From Streptomyces sp. CC208A (lineage in GTDB: Bacteria > Actinomycetota > Actinomycetes > Streptomycetales > Streptomycetaceae), in NCBI RefSeq assembly GCF_030010625.1, contig NZ_JASCXN010000003.1, positions 62,001 to 126,000 on the forward strand: a DNA stretch of 64,000 nt, read 5' to 3'. How positions within the stretch are numbered: position 1 is the first letter of the stretch; each line of letters begins with the position of its first letter. Shown in pieces: positions 41,212 to 50,792 of the stretch. Position numbers and translations under genes: made by a program. The notes below the pieces were generated by a model. The model searched no databases. It was not told where the DNA came from and saw only the letters and a list, made by a program, of their open reading frames with translations.

Positions 41212-42552
41212 CTACTGGTCGATCTTGTCGTCGACCAGCTTCTTGACGTTCTCCCAGGCCTTGGCCGGGTCGGTGCCCCGCTGCTCGATGTCGAGGATGC
41301 CGTTGTCGGTGAGGAAGGTCTTCACCTGGCCGTCCCAGCGGCTGATCACGGCGGGCTGGATGCCGGCCGCCGCCGAGGAGAAGATCTTGCCGACCGGGGT
41401 GTCGCCGAAGTACGGCAGCTTGGCGTTCTGCACCTCGGGGGAGAGGAGGGTGTCCTTGGTGGACGGGATGTTGCCGTTCACCGCGAAGACCTTGGCGTGC
41501 TGCTCCGGTGCGGTCAGCCAGGCGGCGAGCTCGGCGGCCTCCTTGGCGTGCTTGCTCGCCTTGGGCACGGCGAGGAAGGAGCCGCCCCAGTTGCCGGAGA
41601 CCGGTGGCGCGGCGATGTCCCACTTGCCCTGGTTGGCGGGTCCTGCCTGGTCCTTGATGATGCCGGTCATCCAGGACGGGCAGGCGACGGTGGCGAACTT
41701 GGAGTTCTTGAAGCCCGCGTTCCAGGTGCCCTTCTCGTCGAACTGGCGGAGCTTGGCGGTGAGTCCGCCCTGGGCCGCCTTGACGGCGGTCTCCCAGGCC
41801 TTCTTCACGCCGGGGCTGTTCTCCCAGTCGAGCTGCCCGGAGGAGTTGGCGTACTGGACGGGGTCGCTGGAGAGCACCGCGTTGAACAGGCCGCTGGCGG
41901 AGTCGTGGAAGGCGGTGCCGGCGGGGGCGTTCTTCTGGTACGTCTCGCCGACCGTGACGAACTTCGACCAGTCGCCGCTCCAGAGCTGGGCGACCTCCTC
42001 GCGGACGGTGGGCAGCTTGGCCTTGGCGAAGAGCTCCTTGTTGTAGCAGATGGCCATCGGGCCGATGTCGGTGCCGAGGGCGATGACCTTCCCGTCGGCG
42101 GTGGTGGCCTGCTTGACCTTCCAGTCGAGGAACTTGGAGGTGTCGGCGCCGCCCTCCTTGCCGAGGTCGACCCACTTGTCGGCCATGCTCTCGCCGGTGG
42201 CCTCGGCGATGTAGCCGACCTCGATCGCCTGGATGTCGGCGACGCCGCTGTTCTGGGAGAGGCGCAGCTTCAGGGTGTCCCAGTACTTCTGGCCGTCGGA
42301 GACGTTCGACTCCTCGATCCTGATGTTCGGGTGGAGCCGCTCGTACTCGGCGTAGAGCTTCGCGCCGGTCTTGTTGTCGTAGCCGAACGAACCGAAGGTG
42401 CCGACCCGCAGCGTGATCTTGCCGCCGTCCTTCCCGCCGGCCTCGTCGTCCTTGTCGCTCCCGCAACCGGTGAGCAGGACCGTGCCGGTGACCACTGCGG
42501 CGACCGCCGCGGCGGCCGTACGGCGTCCGCGTCTGCTGCTGGAAGTGCGCAT
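41212..42552 (-). CDS. cebE: Cellobiose/cellotriose-binding lipoprotein CebE
   Basis: This 446-aa solute-binding lipoprotein has a signal peptide with a lipobox (VLLTGC, Cys at about 30) and a CUT1-type binding fold. It captures cello-oligosaccharides at the cell surface and gives them to CebFG. GAGGAGAG lies upstream of the ATG. A perfect CebR box lies 112-125 bp upstream of the start. Confidence 0.92.
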   Translation of the reverse strand: MRTSSSRRGRRTAAAAVAAVVTGTVLLTGCGSDKDDEAGGKDGGKITLRVGTFGSFGYDNKTGAKLYAEYERLHPNIRIEESNVSDGQKYWDTLKLRLSQNSGVADIQAIEVGYIAEATGESMADKWVDLGKEGGADTSKFLDWKVKQATTADGKVIALGTDIGPMAICYNKELFAKAKLPTVREEVAQLWSGDWSKFVTVGETYQKNAPAGTAFHDSASGLFNAVLSSDPVQYANSSGQLDWENSPGVKKAWETAVKAAQGGLTAKLRQFDEKGTWNAGFKNSKFATVACPSWMTGIIKDQAGPANQGKWDIAAPPVSGNWGGSFLAVPKASKHAKEAAELAAWLTAPEQHAKVFAVNGNIPSTKDTLLSPEVQNAKLPYFGDTPVGKIFSSAAAGIQPAVISRWDGQVKTFLTDNGILDIEQRGTDPAKAWENVKKLVDDKIDQ

Positions 42553-42663
42553 TCCACTCTCCTCGTCCAAGGTGGTGCTCGTTGTGCGCCAAGAGGTCCG
42601 GCCGGCTGTCGCGGCTCGGCGGGCCCTGCCGGGACCTGATGCAGGCTGTGCCGCGTCCCTTGA

Positions 42664-42677
42664 TGGGAGCGCTCCCA
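42664..42677. promoter_or_regulatory. CebR box, perfect, cebE side
   Basis: TGGGAGCGCTCCCA, the perfect palindrome known as the CebR operator in Streptomyces. Confidence 0.93.
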
Positions 42678-42839
42678 CGTCGCTGCCGGAAGGTTGCCGC
42701 CGGGCGGGTGGGGGTGTCAAGACGTGAAGGCGGATTCGTTACCGGAAGGTGTTCCGCGGGTTTCCGGCTGCCAGGTGCCGCTTCTTCACGTCATCTCCTG
42801 AACGCGCGCGTGGCGCGGCGGGAGGGTGGTGCTCTAGTG

Positions 42840-42853
42840 TGGGAGCGCTCCCA
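42840..42853. promoter_or_regulatory. CebR box, perfect, cebR side
   Basis: A second perfect TGGGAGCGCTCCCA lies 56-69 bp upstream of the cebR start, consistent with autoregulation. Confidence 0.92.
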
Positions 42854-42908
42854 TCCCGGTGTGGCCCTGGTGAGCGGCACGAGGTCCGACGAGGGGAGTA
42901 CGGCGAGC

Positions 42909-43928
42909 GTGAACGGACGGCGGAACAGCAGACCCACCCTGGAACAGGTCGCGGCCCGCGCCGGGGTCGGCCGGGGCACGGTCTCCCGGGTCATCAACGG
43001 CTCCCCGCGCGTGAGCGAGCAGACCCGCGCCGCCGTGGCCAGGGCCGTCGCCGAGCTCGGCTACGTACCGAACCAGGCCGCCCGCGCGCTCGCCGGCAGC
43101 CGCACCGACGCCGTCGCCCTCGTCATCCCCGAGGCCGAGGCCCGGCTCTTCGCCGAACCGTACTTCCTCGACCTCATCCGCGGGGTGAGCGCCGAACTCG
43201 CGCAGGCCGACAAGCAGTTGCTGCTCACCCTGGTCCGCAGCGAACAGGAGCGCCAGCGCTTCGAGCAGTACCTCGCCGCCCAGCGCGTCGACGGCGTGCT
43301 GCTCTCCTCCGTCCACGGCGACGACCCGCTCCCCGACCGCATCCGCGAACTCGGCATCCCCGTCGTCATGAACGGCCGCCGCTCCGAGGCCGAACCCGTC
43401 CCGTACGTCGACTCCGACAACATCGGCGCCGGCCGCGCCGCCGTCGCCCACCTCGTGGGCCGTGGCAGACGGCGCATCGCCACCGTCACGGGCCCGCTCG
43501 ACATGTACGTGGCCAGGGCCCGGCTCGGCGGCTACCGGGCCGGCCTCGCGGAGGCGGGTCACGAGCCCGACGAGGGTCTGGTCGCGGCCGGCGACTTCAC
43601 CGAGGAGGGCGGCCGCCGCGCCATGCGCGAACTCCTCGCCCGGCGTCCCGACCTGGACGCGGTCTTCGTCGCCTCGGACGTCATGGCGGCCGGCGCCCGG
43701 GCGGCGCTGCGCGAGGCCGGGCGCCGGATCCCCGACGACGTGGCGCTCGTGGGCGTCGACGACTCGCCGGTGGCCCGGCTGATGGACCCGCCCCTCACCA
43801 GCGTGCGCCAGCCCACGGAGGAGATGGGCCGCACGATGGCCCGCATGCTCCTCCGGGACGTCGCGGGCGCCCCGGAGGAGCCGCGCCGCGTCTTCCCGAC
43901 GGAGCTGGTGGTACGGGGCTCCTGCTGA
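42909..43928 (+). CDS. cebR: LacI-family cellulose-utilisation repressor CebR
   Basis: This 339-aa LacI regulator has an N-terminal HTH (TLEQVAARAGVGRGTVSRVINGSPRVS) and a periplasmic-binding-like effector domain ending in LTSVRQPTEEMGRTMARMLL. CebR represses cellulase and ceb genes until cellobiose or cellotriose is bound. The GTG at 42909 is chosen, with GAGGGGAG upstream; GTG at 42870 is an alternative. Its neighbours carry matching operators. Confidence 0.93.
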   Translation: MNGRRNSRPTLEQVAARAGVGRGTVSRVINGSPRVSEQTRAAVARAVAELGYVPNQAARALAGSRTDAVALVIPEAEARLFAEPYFLDLIRGVSAELAQADKQLLLTLVRSEQERQRFEQYLAAQRVDGVLLSSVHGDDPLPDRIRELGIPVVMNGRRSEAEPVPYVDSDNIGAGRAAVAHLVGRGRRRIATVTGPLDMYVARARLGGYRAGLAEAGHEPDEGLVAAGDFTEEGGRRAMRELLARRPDLDAVFVASDVMAAGARAALREAGRRIPDDVALVGVDDSPVARLMDPPLTSVRQPTEEMGRTMARMLLRDVAGAPEEPRRVFPTELVVRGSC

Positions 43929-43963
43929 CGCCCCACCGGGCGCCCGGGGTGAGCGCACGCGGC

Positions 43964-44004
43964 GGGGGCCGCCCCCGGTCCCGCCGGACCGGGGGACGGC
44001 CCCC
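43964..44004. terminator. Strong bidirectional terminator between cebR and the GH6 gene
   Basis: An 18-bp stem (GGGGGCCG/CGGCCCCC plus CCCCCGGTCC/GGACCGGGGG, with one bulged A) closes on a CGCC loop between convergent genes. Confidence 0.85.
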
Positions 44005-44020
44005 TCTCCTCAGGGAGTCC

Positions 44021-45763
44021 CTACAGCGCGGGGTGGGCGTTCCTCATGAGCTCCTGGAACTGGGCCGAGAACCACTTGCCCGCGAGCGGGGCGTCCGGCA
44101 GCGCGCCCGACATGCTGTTCCCGTTGCGGACGTTGCCCGTGTAGGTCGGGTCGCACATGCGGTCGAAGCCCTTGCCCTCGTCGTTGGGGATCTCCTTCGA
44201 GGCGCCGTCGGACTCGCCCGGGGGCTTCATCCAGACGTACGCGTCGATGCCGGGGGCCGGGGCCGCCTGGGGCCGCTCGCCGAGACCCGCTCCGGCCTGG
44301 TTGCACCAGTTGCCGGGGTTGATGCGCCGGTCGTAGCGGCCGCCTTCGACGTAGGTGTCGACGCTGGTCAGCGAGCCCGGTCCGGTGGGCCGCTGGGCAC
44401 CGCCCCAGCCGTTGCGGGAGGTGTCGATCAGCATGCCGAGCTTGCTGTCGAAGCCGAGCGAGACGAGCTTGTCGCGCATGGCCTGGGCGTAGGACAGCTC
44501 GTCGGCGTACCAGTTCCAGTCCACCCACTTCGACTGGCGCACGGAGGTGCCGTTGACGGTGTCGGTGATCTTGAAGTTTTCCTCCTTCAGCGCGCTGTAG
44601 TTGGCGGTGTTCACGATGAAGCCGTGGACGTTGGCGACGGTCGAGCCCTCGGCGGTCGCGGCCTGCTTGAACAGCTCGGCGGAGGGGCCGAAGTTGGAGT
44701 CCCAGCCCAGCCAGCCGTGGTGGCCCGCGTCCACGTAGTTGTAGACGTTCGGGATGGCGCCCAGCTTGCCCAGCGCGTAGCCGACGCCCTTGATGTAGTT
44801 GCCGTTCTCCTTCATCACGTTGCAGTTCTCGGTCGCCGTGTCGCGCCCGGCGACGTTGGTGACGAGGTTCGGCAGCGAGTCGATCTCCACGGTGGTGACG
44901 ATCCGCAGGCCCGCGTACTTCGGGTCGGCGAGGATCGCGGCGATCGGGTCGATGTACTCGGTCTTGTACCGGTCGATCTCCGTCGGGCCCAGCTCGCCGT
45001 TGGAGGCGAGCGCGGCGCAGTCGCGGCCGGGCAGGTTGTAGATGACGAACTGCACGACCAGCTCGCCGTCGCCCTTCTGCCGCAGGGCCTCGTCGAGGTG
45101 GTCGCGCAGGCCCATGCCGCCGTTGACGCCGTTGATCGCGGCGGTGCGGTCCAGCCAGACGCCGGTGGGCTGGTTGGAGACCCTGCTGCCGCCCGGTTCG
45201 GCGGCGGCGTTCGCGGACCACTCGGGGTTCACGTACACCTTGGCGCCGACGTACGGGTTGTCCGCCTTCTGGCCGGGCGGCGGCGTCGTGGGCGGGGTGG
45301 TGGGCGGCGTGGTCGGGGGAGTGGTCGGCGGGTCGGTCGGCGGGGTGGCGGTGTTGCAGGTGACGCCGTTCAGCTTGAAGACGGCCGGCACGGAGTTGGT
45401 GCCGCTGTAGGAGCCGTTGAAGCCGAAGGAGGTCGAACCGCCGGTCGCGAGCGCCCCGTTGTAGGACATGCTCCGGGCGGTGACGGCGGCGCCGGACTGG
45501 GTGATGGTGGCGTTCCAGCCCTGGGTGACCTGCTGGTCGCCCGCGTAGCTCCACTCCAGCGTCCACGAGGACGTCGGGTCGCCGGTGTTGGTGACGACGA
45601 CGTTGGCGCCGAAGCCGGTGTTCCACTGGTTGGTGATGGTGTAGTCGACCTTGCAGCCCGGGGTGGCTGCGCCGGCGGTGGTGCCGAAGACCGTGGCGGT
45701 GGCTCCGGCCGCCGTGACGAGGCCGAGGGCCGCCAGGAGGGCGGTACGGCTGGTGCGGCTCAT
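44021..45763 (-). CDS. Secreted GH6 cellobiohydrolase with CBM2
   Basis: This 580-aa exported cellulase has a signal peptide, an N-terminal CBM2 (about 36-135, with the conserved Cys near each end), a Pro-Thr linker, and a GH6 domain (about 160-580). GH6 signatures are TTVEIDSLPNLV, DTSRNGWGG, WCNQAGAGLGERP and DAYVWMKPPGESDG. It probably works from the non-reducing ends of cellulose. Its ATG overlaps the GH5 stop (ATGA), so both come from the CebR-boxed promoter upstream of GH5. Confidence 0.93.
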   Translation of the reverse strand: MSRTSRTALLAALGLVTAAGATATVFGTTAGAATPGCKVDYTITNQWNTGFGANVVVTNTGDPTSSWTLEWSYAGDQQVTQGWNATITQSGAAVTARSMSYNGALATGGSTSFGFNGSYSGTNSVPAVFKLNGVTCNTATPPTDPPTTPPTTPPTTPPTTPPPGQKADNPYVGAKVYVNPEWSANAAAEPGGSRVSNQPTGVWLDRTAAINGVNGGMGLRDHLDEALRQKGDGELVVQFVIYNLPGRDCAALASNGELGPTEIDRYKTEYIDPIAAILADPKYAGLRIVTTVEIDSLPNLVTNVAGRDTATENCNVMKENGNYIKGVGYALGKLGAIPNVYNYVDAGHHGWLGWDSNFGPSAELFKQAATAEGSTVANVHGFIVNTANYSALKEENFKITDTVNGTSVRQSKWVDWNWYADELSYAQAMRDKLVSLGFDSKLGMLIDTSRNGWGGAQRPTGPGSLTSVDTYVEGGRYDRRINPGNWCNQAGAGLGERPQAAPAPGIDAYVWMKPPGESDGASKEIPNDEGKGFDRMCDPTYTGNVRNGNSMSGALPDAPLAGKWFSAQFQELMRNAHPAL

Positions 45764-47307
45764 GGGTGGGGTTCCTCTCGGGGGGTGAGGGCGCGCAGGT
45801 GGTCGCGCAGCCCGATGCCGAATGCGGTGGGTGTGCCGTCGTACGAGGTGATCAGCGCGGGACCGGAGTTGCAGTTCCAGGTGTTCCAGGTCCAGCCCAG
45901 GTACGAGAGCCCGCGGTCGTCGAACCACTGCATGACGCGATCGATGAACGCGTGTCCGCAGGTGTTCTCGCCGATCTCGCCGGCCAGCAGGGGTACCTGC
46001 GCGGCGACGGGGGCGAGGGTGTCGTTCCAACACGACTCGGTGGAGCAGGTGTTGAAGTTGTAGACGTGCCAGGCGGCGGCGAGATTCGCGGCCGGGTCGG
46101 TGGGACGGTACGTCAGCCACTGGCTCAGGTCGTTGGAGTACGCGAGGCCCGGGACGAGGATCAGGTTCTCCGCTCCCGTGGCGCGGACCGCGTCCACCAG
46201 GTCCTGCATGCCTGCGACTTCGTAGCCGATGCCGGGGCAGGTCCCTCCGTCGCGCCAGCAGGTCCATGCCTGGGTGGCGGTGGAGGTCGCCCGGTCCGGG
46301 TAGGGCTCGTTGAAGAGGTCGAAGACGACCCGCTTGTCGTTCTTGAACGTCTCGGCGACCGAGGTCCAGAACGCCGGGGTGTACCGGGCGTTCGGCATCG
46401 GCTTCTGGCAGGAGGCGTGGACGTCGCCGCAGCCCGAGGAGTTGCCGGTGTACTGGCCGTAGGACCAGTGCAGTTCGACGACCGGGGTCATGCCGTGGGC
46501 GAGGACCTTGGCGACCAGGTCCTCGACCGCGTCGATGTAGTTCGCGCCCCGGTACTCGGGCTTGATGTTGTCCAGGCCGAGCCAGCACTCCTCGTTGAGG
46601 GGGATGCGGACCGTGTTGGCCTTCCAGTCGGCGATCGCCCGGACGGAGGCGTCGTCGGCCGGGCCGTCCCAGATGCCGTGGCCCTGGACGCACATGAACT
46701 CGCCGCCGGAGCGGTTGACGCCGAGCAGCCGGCGGGTCGCGCCGTTCTGGTCGACGAACTTGTTCCCGGAGACGGAGAGTTCGGGTGCTCCGGAGACCGG
46801 GTCGGTCGGGGGAGTGGTGGGCGGGGTGGTCGGCGGGTCGGTGGGAGGCGGGGTGGTCGGATCGGTCGGGGGCGGGGTGGTCGGCCCGTCCGTGGTGCAG
46901 GGCGCGCCGTCGAGGGTGAACGCGGTGGGGGCCGTGTTGGTCCCCGTCCACGAGGCGATGAAGCCCGTCGTCACCTGCGCGCCGGCGCCGAGCCGGGCGT
47001 TCCAGCTCTCGTTGGTGACGGTGACGGCGGCGCCGGACTGGGTCCACTTGCCGCCCCAGCCCTGGCTGACCTGCTGTCCGGCGGGGAAGGAGAAGCCGAG
47101 GCTCCAGCCGTTCAGCGCGGTGCCGCCGTTGGTGACGGTGACGGCACCCTGGAAGCCTCCGGTCCACTGGTTGGTGACCGAGTACTCCACGGTGCAGGCG
47201 GGTGCGGCCGCGGCTCCTGAGGCCGTACCCACGAGGGCGAGCGCGGTGCTCGCCATCGTGACCGCTGCTCCGGCGAGCAGCGCGGTGAGACGTGGGGGAT
47301 GTCGCAT
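45760..47307 (-). CDS. Secreted GH5 endoglucanase with CBM2
   Basis: This 515-aa exported endoglucanase has a signal peptide, a CBM2 (about 37-140), a long Pro-Thr-Asp linker encoded by direct repeats, and a GH5 domain (about 175-510). The acid/base Glu lies in VFDLFNEPYPD and the nucleophile in LLAGEIGENTC. It cuts cellulose internally and would act together with the GH6 and GH48 enzymes. A CebR-like box (47357-47370) lies upstream. Confidence 0.92.
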   Translation of the reverse strand: MRHPPRLTALLAGAAVTMASTALALVGTASGAAAAPACTVEYSVTNQWTGGFQGAVTVTNGGTALNGWSLGFSFPAGQQVSQGWGGKWTQSGAAVTVTNESWNARLGAGAQVTTGFIASWTGTNTAPTAFTLDGAPCTTDGPTTPPPTDPTTPPPTDPPTTPPTTPPTDPVSGAPELSVSGNKFVDQNGATRRLLGVNRSGGEFMCVQGHGIWDGPADDASVRAIADWKANTVRIPLNEECWLGLDNIKPEYRGANYIDAVEDLVAKVLAHGMTPVVELHWSYGQYTGNSSGCGDVHASCQKPMPNARYTPAFWTSVAETFKNDKRVVFDLFNEPYPDRATSTATQAWTCWRDGGTCPGIGYEVAGMQDLVDAVRATGAENLILVPGLAYSNDLSQWLTYRPTDPAANLAAAWHVYNFNTCSTESCWNDTLAPVAAQVPLLAGEIGENTCGHAFIDRVMQWFDDRGLSYLGWTWNTWNCNSGPALITSYDGTPTAFGIGLRDHLRALTPREEPHP

Positions 47308-47356
47308 GAGCGAGTCCTCACAGCGAGGGCACGCCTCCTGCGGCGTGCCGACTGGA

Positions 47357-47370
47357 TGGAATCGCTCCCA
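47357..47370. promoter_or_regulatory. CebR-like box (12 of 14), GH5 side
   Basis: TGGAATCGCTCCCA matches the CebR operator at 12 of 14 positions, 50-63 bp upstream of the GH5 start. Confidence 0.8.
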
Positions 47371-47488
47371 CTGGTCGGGCAGACCGTAGCGGCAACGGCC
47401 GCCAAGGGAAAGAGGAGTTGTGGAAATTCCTCGTTACCCGCCTTCGACTCTTCGCGCGTCTTGACGTGGTTGCGTCACGCTTGCACAG

Positions 47489-47502
47489 TGGGAGCGCTCC
47501 CA
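47489..47502. promoter_or_regulatory. CebR box, perfect, GH48 side
   Basis: TGGGAGCGCTCCCA, extended to the 18-bp palindrome AGTGGGAGCGCTCCCACT (47487-47504). It begins at the last base of the -10 element, so CebR would block transcription start. Confidence 0.93.
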
Positions 47503-47520
47503 CTGGTTCAGGGCTTGTTC

Positions 47521-47638
47521 CCCATGCCCGCCCCGCACCACCGAGTGCCACCCCGCACCGCCAAGCGCTGCCGCACCACCGAGTGCCACCCCGCACTGCC
47601 GAGCACTTCCCCGTAGCGCCGAGTGCCACCCCGCACCA
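47521..47638 (+). repeat. ~20-bp tandem repeat array in the GH48 leader
   Basis: Three perfect copies of CCGAGTGCCACCCCGCA start at 47541, 47579 and 47619. Diverged units of similar length fill the gaps, and another may precede the first, making about six ~20-bp units between the CebR box and the GH48 ribosome site. The array is in the transcribed leader. Confidence 0.85.
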
Positions 47639-47697
47639 CCCGAACGGCCCGCTCTTCGCACACCCCGACCTCCCGAGCCGCGAGGAGATCCACCCGC

Positions 47698-50613
47698 ATG
47701 CCACCCCTGAGAAGACGACGCCCCCGCAGGCACCTGACCGCCCTGACCGCCGCGCTCTCCCTCCCCCTCGGCCTCCTGGTCGCCGGGGCGGGCACCGGCA
47801 CCGCGCAGGCCGCCGCCCTCCAGTGCAGCGTCGACTACACGACCAACGACTGGGGTTCGGGCTTCACCGCCGAACTCACCCTGACCAACCGGGGCTCCGA
47901 GGCCCTGAACGGCTGGACGCTCACATACTCCTACGCCGGTGACCAGAAGCTCACCAACGGCTGGAACGGCGTCTGGTCGCAGTCCGGCAAGGACGTGACC
48001 GTCACCAACGCCGGCTGGAACGGTACCGTCGCCGCCGGCGCCGCCGTCACGACCGGCGGCCAGTTCACGTACAGCGGCGCCAACGCCGCCCCGACGAACT
48101 TCGCCGTCAACGGCACCCTGTGCACCGGTGCCCACCAGCCGCCGGTCGCCGTCCTCACCAGCCCCGCCGCCGGCGCGGTCTACGCCCAGGGCGACGCCGT
48201 CCCGCTGGCCGCCACCGCGGCCGCGGCCGACGGCGCCACCGTCGACAAGGTCGAGTTCTACAGCGACACGACCCTCCTTGGCACCGACACCACCGCGCCC
48301 TTCACCTACAGCGCCACCGGTCTCGCCACCGGCGCCCACTCGCTCTACGCCAAGGCGTACGACAGCCAGGGCGCCTCCGCCGAGTCCACCCCCGTCGGCA
48401 TCACCGTCGCCGCAGGACCCGCCCTCGTCGCCACCCCGGGGCAGCTCGCCGTCCGGCAGGGCTCCACCGGCACCTTCGACCTCAAGCTGTCGAAGGCCCC
48501 GGCCTCGAACGTCACGGTCACCGTGGCCCGTACCTCCGGCAACACCAACCTGTCGGCCTCCCCGGCCACCCTCACCTTCACCCCGGCGAACTGGAGCACC
48601 GCCCAGAAGGTGACCGTCACCGCCGCCTCCACCGGCACCGGCATCGCCGTCTTCACGGCGACCGCCCCCGGTCACGCCAAGGCCGAGGTCCAGGCCACCC
48701 AGCTCGCGGCGGACTCCACCTACGACGCCCGCTTCCTCGACCTCTACGGGAAGATCACCAACCCGGCCAACGGCTACTTCTCGCCCGAGGGCATCCCGTA
48801 CCACTCCGTCGAGACCCTGATCGTCGAGGCCCCCGACCACGGGCACGAGACGACCTCGGAGGCGTACAGCTACCTGATCTGGCTCCAGGCCATGTACGGC
48901 AAGATCACCGGTGACTGGACCAAGTTCAACGGCGCGTGGGACATCATGGAGAAGTACATGATCCCCACCCACGCGGACCAGCCGACGAACGCCGGCTACA
49001 ACGCCTCGAAGCCGGCCGCCTACGCCCCCGAGTGGGACCTCCCCTCGCAGTACCCGGCCCGCCTCGACTCCGGCGTCACCTCCGGCTCCGACCCGATCGC
49101 GGCCGAGCTGAAGAGCGCCTACGGCACCGACGACATCTACGGCATGCACTGGATCCAGGACGTCGACAACGTCTACGGCTACGGCAACGAGCCAGGCAAG
49201 TGCTCCGCAGGACCGACGGCGACCGGCCCCTCGTACATCAACACCTTCCAGCGCGGCCCGCAGGAGTCCGTCTGGGAGACCGTCACCCACCCGACCTGCG
49301 ACAACTTCTCCTACGGCGGCAGGAACGGCTACCTCGACCTCTTCACGGGGGACGACTCCTACGCCAAGCAGTGGAAGTTCACCAACGCCCCCGACGCCGA
49401 CGCCCGCGCCGTCCAGGCCGCCTACTGGGCCGACCTGTGGGCCAAGGAGCAGGGCAAGGGCGAGCAGGTCGCCGCCACCATCGGCAAGGCCGCCAAGATG
49501 GGCGACTACCTGCGGTACGCCATGTTCGACAAGTACTTCAAGAAGATCGGCGACTGCGTCGGCCCGACCGCCTGCCCCGCGGGCACCGGCAAGAACAGCG
49601 CCCACTACCTGCTGTCCTGGTACTACGCCTGGGGCGGCGCCGTCGACACCTCGGCCGGCTGGGCGTGGCGGATCGGCTCCAGCCACAACCACAGCGGCTA
49701 CCAGAACCCGCTCGCGGCCTACGCCCTCAGCTCCTACGCCCCGCTCAAGCCCAAGTCGGCCACGGGACAGGCGGACTGGGCCACCAGTCTCGACCGGCAG
49801 CTGGAGTTCTACCGCTGGCTCCAGTCGAGCGAGGGTGCCATCGCGGGCGGCGCCACCAACAGCTGGCAGGGCCGCTACGCCACCCCGCCGGCCGGTACCC
49901 CCACCTTCTACGGCATGTACTACGACGAGAAGCCCGTCTACCACGACCCGGCGTCGAACCAGTGGTTCGGCTTCCAGGTCTGGTCGATGGAGCGGGTCGC
50001 CGAGTACTACCAGCAGACCGGTGACGCCAAGGCGAAGACCGTCCTCGACAAGTGGGTCTCCTGGGCGCTGTCGGAGACCACCGTCAACCCCGACGGCACC
50101 TACCGCGTCCCGTCCACCCTCCAGTGGTCCGGCGCCCCGGACACCTGGAACGCGGCGAACCCCGGCGCCAACGCCGGCCTGCACGTCACCGTCGCCGACT
50201 ACACCGACGACGTCGGCGTCGCCGCCGCCTACGCCAAGACCCTGACCTACTACGCGGCCAAGTCCGGCCACGCGGAGGCCAAGCGGGTCGCCAAGGCCCT
50301 CCTCGACGGCATGTGGGACCACCACCAGGACCCGCTGGGCATCGCCGTGGCGGAGACCCGCGCCGACTACAACCGCTTCGACGACCCGGTGTACGTGCCG
50401 AGCGGCTGGACCGGCGTGATGCCCAACGGCGACACGGTGAACTCCGGCTCCACCTTCGCCTCGATCCGCTCCTTCTACCAGGACGACCCGGCCTGGCCGA
50501 AGATCGAGGCCTACCTGGCGGGCGGCGCCGCCCCCGTCTTCACCTACCACCGGTTCTGGGCCCAGGCGGACATCGCCCTGGCCATGGGCTCGTACGCGGA
50601 GCTGCTCGAATAA
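47698..50613 (+). CDS. Secreted GH48 exocellulase with CBM2 and Ig-like domains
   Basis: This 971-aa exported reducing-end cellobiohydrolase has a signal peptide, an N-terminal CBM2 (about 42-142), one Ig-like domain (about 148-235; [33 protein letters not shown]), a second beta domain (about 236-340) and a GH48 domain (about 345-970) with [20 protein letters not shown], the family start. The ATG at 47698 has GAGGAGATCC; the frame is open further upstream but lacks a ribosome site. It is the key processive enzyme of the cellulase set and sits divergent from GH5-GH6 under CebR. Confidence 0.95.
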   Translation: MPPLRRRRPRRHLTALTAALSLPLGLLVAGAGTGTAQAAALQCSVDYTTNDWGSGFTAELTLTNRGSEALNGWTLTYSYAGDQKLTNGWNGVWSQSGKDVTVTNAGWNGTVAAGAAVTTGGQFTYSGANAAPTNFAVNGTLCTGAHQPPVAVLTSPAAGAVYAQGDAVPLAATAAAADGATVDKVEFYSDTTLLGTDTTAPFTYSATGLATGAHSLYAKAYDSQGASAESTPVGITVAAGPALVATPGQLAVRQGSTGTFDLKLSKAPASNVTVTVARTSGNTNLSASPATLTFTPANWSTAQKVTVTAASTGTGIAVFTATAPGHAKAEVQATQLAADSTYDARFLDLYGKITNPANGYFSPEGIPYHSVETLIVEAPDHGHETTSEAYSYLIWLQAMYGKITGDWTKFNGAWDIMEKYMIPTHADQPTNAGYNASKPAAYAPEWDLPSQYPARLDSGVTSGSDPIAAELKSAYGTDDIYGMHWIQDVDNVYGYGNEPGKCSAGPTATGPSYINTFQRGPQESVWETVTHPTCDNFSYGGRNGYLDLFTGDDSYAKQWKFTNAPDADARAVQAAYWADLWAKEQGKGEQVAATIGKAAKMGDYLRYAMFDKYFKKIGDCVGPTACPAGTGKNSAHYLLSWYYAWGGAVDTSAGWAWRIGSSHNHSGYQNPLAAYALSSYAPLKPKSATGQADWATSLDRQLEFYRWLQSSEGAIAGGATNSWQGRYATPPAGTPTFYGMYYDEKPVYHDPASNQWFGFQVWSMERVAEYYQQTGDAKAKTVLDKWVSWALSETTVNPDGTYRVPSTLQWSGAPDTWNAANPGANAGLHVTVADYTDDVGVAAAYAKTLTYYAAKSGHAEAKRVAKALLDGMWDHHQDPLGIAVAETRADYNRFDDPVYVPSGWTGVMPNGDTVNSGSTFASIRSFYQDDPAWPKIEAYLAGGAAPVFTYHRFWAQADIALAMGSYAELLE

Positions 50614-50712
50614 CAGCCCGCCCCGCGAGAGCGCGCTCCGCGTACGACGAGGCCGAGCGGACCCCTTCCGAGGGGCCCGCCCGGCCTTCGGGCCTCCGGA
50701 GAGGTGATCCAT

Positions 50713-50783
50713 TGACCGGGCGCCGACCGCGCTCTTACGTTCTCGTTCGGAAACGCGGCCGTTGGTCGACATCTCGAACGAGA
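50713..50783 (+). promoter_or_regulatory. Promoter with downstream inverted repeat, GH51 gene
   Basis: TTGACC, 17 nt, TTACGT fits a -35/-10 pair near 50712-50740. TCTCGTTCG (50741-50749) and CGAACGAGA (50775-50783) form a 9-bp inverted repeat that would span the start point and early leader. It could be an operator or a hairpin ending just before the coding start. Confidence 0.55.
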
Positions 50784-50792
50784 GGATCCCCC

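Larger units (their letters stand above)
42553..42908. promoter_or_regulatory. Divergent cebE-cebR control region
   Basis: The 356-bp gap holds two perfect CebR boxes. On the minus strand TTGACA (42720-42715) and a weak -10-like CAACCT 18 nt further lie just before the first box, so the operator would sit at or after the cebE start point. On the plus strand TAGTGT (42835-42840) abuts the second box. No gene is seen. Confidence 0.7.
47308..47697. promoter_or_regulatory. Divergent GH5-GH48 control region
   Basis: This 390-bp region has no gene. It carries CebR-like and CebR boxes, a promoter TTGACG (47461-47466), 17 nt, CACAGT (47484-47489) for the GH48 gene, and an array of ~20-bp repeats in its leader. 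For GH5, TTTCCC, 17 nt, TACGGT is seen on the minus strand near 47384-47412. Confidence 0.65.

Noticed and set aside
42749..46063. A 1104-aa plus-strand frame across cebR and the GH6 gene.
   Set aside because: CebR and GH6 are recognised in other frames; this frame has no domain and crosses a terminator.
47541..47638. CRISPR or transposon repeats.
   Set aside because: Units are too short, spacers are diverged copies rather than unique, and no cas or transposase gene is present.
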